Source: Elusimicrobiota bacterium
GTDB lineage: Bacteria; Elusimicrobiota; UBA5214; JBBAAG01
Direction of reading: 5' to 3'
Length of the DNA stretch: 9,744 bases
Assembly: GCA_041658405.1 (NCBI GenBank)
Contig: JBBAAG010000097.1
Span: 1 to 9,744, forward strand
Shown: positions 6,668 to 9,744 of the stretch, in pieces
Layout: each line of letters opens with the position of its first letter
How positions within the stretch are numbered: the stretch's first letter is position 1
Program-made: the position numbers and the translations under genes
The notes under the pieces: generated by a model
Told to the model about the DNA's origin: nothing
What the model saw: only the letters and a program-made list of their open reading frames with translations
Database searches by the model: none

Positions 6668-7903
6668 TTATTTTAGTATTGAAGATATAGCGGTATCCGC
6701 GTCTAAGAGCGCCTGATTCCCGTTTTTCTTACCGGTAACAGCTAAGCCCATCTCACGGTCAATAACATCCTTGATTTTGTTCCATTTAGGATTCACCGGG
6801 GGTGAGTACGCGGACATTAACTGTTTCCAGAACCCCAACCTTGGCTTATCAAACATCAACGCGTCTATACTCACAGCCTTTGCCGGGAAAAACTTCCCTA
6901 ACGTTTTACAGAACATTGACGTATTTTCTTCCCAGGTAATAAACTTAGCTAACGCCACGGCATACTTCGCGTTCTTAGTTTTATTATTCACAACGAGATA
7001 CTCCCCGCCGTAGAATGATGCGTGTACACCGTACTCACCTTCCGGCTTTGGCACTAATGCCACCCCGTAGTCAACATTCGGCGCTTCCGTCTTCAACCGG
7101 TTAATCAACCATGAACCTGAGATCCAGAACCCAACTTTATCATCAATAAATAACTGGTCAAGCTCGCTTTGTGTCCCGACATAACCATAGGTGATAAGGT
7201 TAAGATACTGCGCTAAAGCATCCCGGTTTTCTTTTGAGTTAATAACACACAGTTTCCCATCGGGAGATAACACATCGCCTTTGTTTGACCACATAAACGC
7301 CAACACTTTTTTGTATAACACATTCGGATTCGGCCCGTTGACACCCATACCATAAATCCCGGAGAACGGATTATGCACTTTTTTACTCATCGAGAGGAGA
7401 TCAGTCCATGTCTCCGGAGGTGTATTCTGATCCAGGCTTGCGTTTGACATTAACCGTTTATTATAAAACAACGCGCGGGTATCGAGTACCCACGGCATAG
7501 CATATACTTTCCCGTCATACATTCCAGGCTCCCACGCGATATACTTATTCCGTAACCGCGTAACGTTGGAGGTAAGGTCAAGAAGAGCACCCTCTGCAGC
7601 GAATTCGCTGATCATATCCGACCCGAGCTCGAGTACATCCGGAGCGTTACCATCTTTGAATGCCTGCACAATTTCCTGGTAGCCCGTATCCCAGGTTAAG
7701 GTTTTAACTTCCACGCGTACACCCGGAGCAAGGACTTCATATTTATCAAGTAAATCATCAACCAACGCTTTTGATACGGGATCCGACCAAAAATGCCAGA
7801 ACTGCAGCACAACCTCATCTTCAGCATACACTACTGAACTACAACTGAACACAGAAACCAACAACGCGAATACAACCGTACAACAAGCTAAAAACTTTTT
7901 CAT
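6668..7903 (-). CDS. Extracellular solute-binding protein family 1 (ABC sugar-type)
   Basis: Periplasmic or surface receptor of the SBP_bac_1 family, which normally delivers sugars or related solutes to an ABC importer; 411 residues is typical. Residues 1-27 form a Sec signal peptide (K-K, hydrophobic core, probable cleavage after V-Y-A27). The mature protein opens with L-Q-F-W-H-F-W (33-39), the usual first strand. Other family blocks are N-A-P-D-V-L-E (86-92), Y-A-M-P-W-V-L-D-T-R (134-143) with F-Y-N-K (146-149), G-F-W-I-S-G-S-W (258-265), and G-G-E-Y-L-V-V-N-N (299-307) before a helix of alternating Ala/Lys. V-F-S-C21 is a poor lipobox because Phe occupies -2, so soluble export is favoured. 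The gene starts 18 nt after rlmB. No permease or ATPase gene follows; secreted modular proteins do. The ligand cannot be told from sequence. Confidence 0.92.
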   Translation of the reverse strand: MKKFLACCTVVFALLVSVFSCSSVVYAEDEVVLQFWHFWSDPVSKALVDDLLDKYEVLAPGVRVEVKTLTWDTGYQEIVQAFKDGNAPDVLELGSDMISEFAAEGALLDLTSNVTRLRNKYIAWEPGMYDGKVYAMPWVLDTRALFYNKRLMSNASLDQNTPPETWTDLLSMSKKVHNPFSGIYGMGVNGPNPNVLYKKVLAFMWSNKGDVLSPDGKLCVINSKENRDALAQYLNLITYGYVGTQSELDQLFIDDKVGFWISGSWLINRLKTEAPNVDYGVALVPKPEGEYGVHASFYGGEYLVVNNKTKNAKYAVALAKFITWEENTSMFCKTLGKFFPAKAVSIDALMFDKPRLGFWKQLMSAYSPPVNPKWNKIKDVIDREMGLAVTGKKNGNQALLDADTAISSILK

Positions 7904-7913
7904 TTTACGGTCA

Positions 7914-7921
7914 TCCTCTTT
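7914..7921 (-). promoter_or_regulatory. Shine-Dalgarno of the solute-binding protein gene
   Basis: The minus strand reads AAAGAGGA here, a good anti-SD match ending 10 nt before the ATG at 7903. It sits in the 18-nt gap after the rlmB stop, so this gene has its own ribosome entry and does not rely on an overlapping stop/start. It supports the 7903 start. Confidence 0.75.
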
Positions 7922-8677
7922 TCATTTTTTACCCACAGGTTTTTGTTTATACATTTCGTACAAAATAATCCCCGCAGCGACACTAACATTATACGACTGA
8001 ATATTCTTTATTGGAATAGAAACTTTGAAATCACACTTTTCGTTCACTAACCGCGGAAGCCCGGTATTTTCACCGCCAAGAACTAAACAACATGGATAGG
8101 TAAACTTAACCTTCTGTATATCCTCACCTTCACTATCCGCACCGTACACCCAAACATTACTTTTCTTAAGCTCATCCATCCGCTGGGGTAAAGAATTAGC
8201 TATCACGGTATCAACGTACTCAATCCCGCCGGCAGACGTTTTTGCCGCTGCCGGGGATAATCCTGCACTACGGTGTTTTGTCATAACTACGGACTTAACA
8301 CCGAACCCCGCGGCAGTACGGATAATCGCCCCGACGTTGCGAGGATCTTCAACTTCCGCAAGCGCAACAATGATACTATCATTCACTATACTATTAAGCA
8401 CATCCGTCCAGTCACCGGGTTTATAAATAAGCCCTTCCGCCAGTACGCCCTGGTGGTTAGAACCAGACGTTATGCGTTCAAGTTCACGCCCGTTAATACG
8501 GATGATGGTTACCCTATTTTTTTGTGCTAACGCTATGATATCATCAATAATCCCACCCTGTATACCTTCAGTGATATAAAGTTTTACGATATCCTTCGGC
8601 CGGTTCTTAAGGATTTCATATACCGGCTGCCGTCCATAGATAATACTGTCATCCACAATATTTTTGTTGTATGTCAT
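7922..8677 (-). CDS. rlmB: TrmH/SpoU-family 23S rRNA 2'-O-methyltransferase (RlmB type)
   Basis: SAM-dependent SPOUT ribose methyltransferase; RlmB methylates the 2'-O of G2251 in the peptidyl-transferase loop of 23S rRNA. The 251-residue length is typical. The N-terminal substrate-binding domain carries the Y-G-R-Q-P-V-Y-E block (about residues 14-21) and N-H-Q-G-V-L-A (74-80). Knot motif 1 is D-P-R-N-V-G-A-I-I-R-T-A (111-122), motif 2 is L-G-G-E-N-T-G-L (200-207), and motif 3 is near 221-236 with N-V-S-V-A-A-G. Motif 3 reads S-Y-N where most relatives have S-L-N, and the preceding loop looks one residue shorter. The catalytic-type Asn, Arg and Glu are kept. The ATG overlaps the cysS stop (ATGA); an AGAGG lies 14 nt upstream, so coupling with cysS is likely. 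The exact nucleotide target is inferred from the family; another TrmH-type specificity is possible. Confidence 0.91.
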   Translation of the reverse strand: MTYNKNIVDDSIIYGRQPVYEILKNRPKDIVKLYITEGIQGGIIDDIIALAQKNRVTIIRINGRELERITSGSNHQGVLAEGLIYKPGDWTDVLNSIVNDSIIVALAEVEDPRNVGAIIRTAAGFGVKSVVMTKHRSAGLSPAAAKTSAGGIEYVDTVIANSLPQRMDELKKSNVWVYGADSEGEDIQKVKFTYPCCLVLGGENTGLPRLVNEKCDFKVSIPIKNIQSYNVSVAAGIILYEMYKQKPVGKK

Positions 8678-9744
8678 AAAACTTTTTTTAACCTCTGCCC
8701 CCAGGGCGTGTCTTCAACTATAAACCCCAATTTTTTTATACCATCTCTCGCGATATCGGCTGCAGTAAAATCCTTATTTTTCTTCGCAGCTTCACGCTGC
8801 GCAAGCATGCTCTGCGCTTCAAGTGAAATATTAACCTTCCCAAAATCATAAACTATAGGACTAAACATTAACCCCAGCACTTTCTCTATTAACAACTTCA
8901 ACGTCGCTACTTTAACCTTCAATGTTTGGATATCACGTTTATTAACCGCAGAAATAATTTCTTTCTTAAGCTCAAACACAACAGCGAGCCCGCGTTCACT
9001 ATTAAAATCGTCGGACATAACAGCCTCAAACTTAGCGAGTACCGCAGCATCCACGCTGTTAAGTTCAGTTACGCTTGTAACCCCTGCTTTGTGGAACACA
9101 AACATTGCAAGCTCATAAATATCGGAAAGCCCCTCCCACGCATTTTTTGTTTGTTTCAGAACGGTATCCGAAAAATCCAATGGCGTACGGTAATGCTGGC
9201 TAAGCAGAAACATGCGTAACACCATAGGTTCATACTTCGCAAGGACATCCTTCAAAGAAAAAAAGTTACCTAACGACTTAGACATTTTTTCTTTATCCAC
9301 CGTAACAAAACCGTTATGTACCCAATACTTAGCAAACGTTTTGCCGGTACACGCTTCCGACTGCGCGGTTTCATTCTCATGATGCGGAAACACAAGGTCA
9401 AGTCCACCGCCATGGATATCCAAAGTTTCAGTCCCAAGCTCGCCGATTGACATTACTGAACATTCTATATGCCACCCGGGCCGACCCCCACCCCACGGGC
9501 TCTGCCATGAAGGTTCACCGGGCTTCGCTGATTTCCATAACGCAAAATCTAGCGGGTCAGACTTAACCTCCCCGGTTTCTACACGTGCACCTGCGCGGAG
9601 CTGGTCAATATCACGGTTTGAAAGTTTACCGTATTTTTCAAATTTCCGTACCGCAAAATACACATCACCGTTTGACACGGCATACGCTGCACCGGTTAAG
9701 ACAAGTTTTTCAATAAACTTTACGATCTTCTCAATATTTTCTGA
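8674..9744 (-). CDS. cysS: Cysteinyl-tRNA synthetase, 3' part (5' end outside window)
   Basis: Class I aminoacyl-tRNA synthetase that charges tRNA-Cys with cysteine in the cytoplasm. The frame is open to the right edge, so 356 residues of the C-terminal part are seen. Compared with the usual length of about 460, roughly 110 N-terminal residues, including the HIGH motif, lie outside the window. Visible hallmarks (fragment numbering) are the N-G-D-V-Y-F block at about 24-29, the G-W-H-I-E-C block whose Cys95 is a zinc ligand, the F-P-H-H-E-N-E block with ligands His121 and Glu125, and the KMSKS signature at 153-157 (minus-strand bases 9274-9288). A helical DALR-type anticodon-binding region follows, and the protein ends with the family's D-T-P-x-G-x-R tail. 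A GTG at 9678 is in frame but is an internal valine; homology continues upstream of it. The stop overlaps the rlmB start by four bases. Identification is very secure. Confidence 0.97.
   Translation of the reverse strand, partial: SENIEKIVKFIEKLVLTGAAYAVSNGDVYFAVRKFEKYGKLSNRDIDQLRAGARVETGEVKSDPLDFALWKSAKPGEPSWQSPWGGGRPGWHIECSVMSIGELGTETLDIHGGGLDLVFPHHENETAQSEACTGKTFAKYWVHNGFVTVDKEKMSKSLGNFFSLKDVLAKYEPMVLRMFLLSQHYRTPLDFSDTVLKQTKNAWEGLSDIYELAMFVFHKAGVTSVTELNSVDAAVLAKFEAVMSDDFNSERGLAVVFELKKEIISAVNKRDIQTLKVKVATLKLLIEKVLGLMFSPIVYDFGKVNISLEAQSMLAQREAAKKNKDFTAADIARDGIKKLGFIVEDTPWGQRLKKVL

Noticed and set aside
7841..7843. Lipoprotein call for the solute-binding protein based on Cys21
   Set aside because: Phe at -2 and the good V-Y-A cleavage site six residues later make signal peptidase I more likely; kept only as an open question.
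9676..9678. GTG at 9678 as the cysS start
   Set aside because: The frame stays open to the window edge and the residues before the GTG continue cysteinyl-tRNA synthetase homology, so it is an internal valine codon.

Overview
The window is one tightly packed stretch of seven genes, all read right to left on the minus strand. There is almost no non-coding DNA: the longest gap between genes is 53 nt. In order of transcription they are: the 3' part of cysS (cysteinyl-tRNA synthetase, truncated by the right edge); rlmB (a TrmH/SpoU-type rRNA 2'-O-methyltransferase); a family 1 sugar-type extracellular solute-binding protein; a 958-residue secreted protein with a seven-repeat FG-GAP/VCBS propeller; a 528-residue secreted multi-Ig protein; an exported FecR-domain protein; and the first 375 residues of a probable outer-membrane beta-barrel protein, which runs off the left edge. 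No RNA gene, mobile element, CRISPR array or clear terminator is visible. There is no gene-free stretch over 300 bases.

The organism is a bacterium using the standard code (TGA is used as a stop several times) with moderate GC, low 40s percent by eye. A probable outer-membrane barrel, Sec signal peptides and a FlgD-like / T9SS-type-A-like C-terminal tail (Y-P-N-P start, ending in an A-V-I-R strand) point to a diderm lineage. The style of the VCBS repeats, CARDB, FecR and carboxypeptidase-regulatory-like domains resembles uncultivated groups such as Elusimicrobiota, Omnitrophota, Goldbacteria or Firestonebacteria. This placement is inferred from domain style and is not proven.

The right third is housekeeping translation: cysS and rlmB overlap by ATGA. 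The left two thirds encode five exported proteins, joined by short gaps (18, 53 and 7 nt) or four-base start/stop overlaps (ATGA, GTGA). The gene packing suggests co-transcription and translational coupling. The last four genes look like a co-produced cell-surface or secreted set: a barrel in the outer membrane, a periplasmic or surface FecR-domain protein, and two large extracellular modular proteins. Their joint function is unknown. The solute-binding protein has no permease or ATPase gene in view, so its role is unclear.
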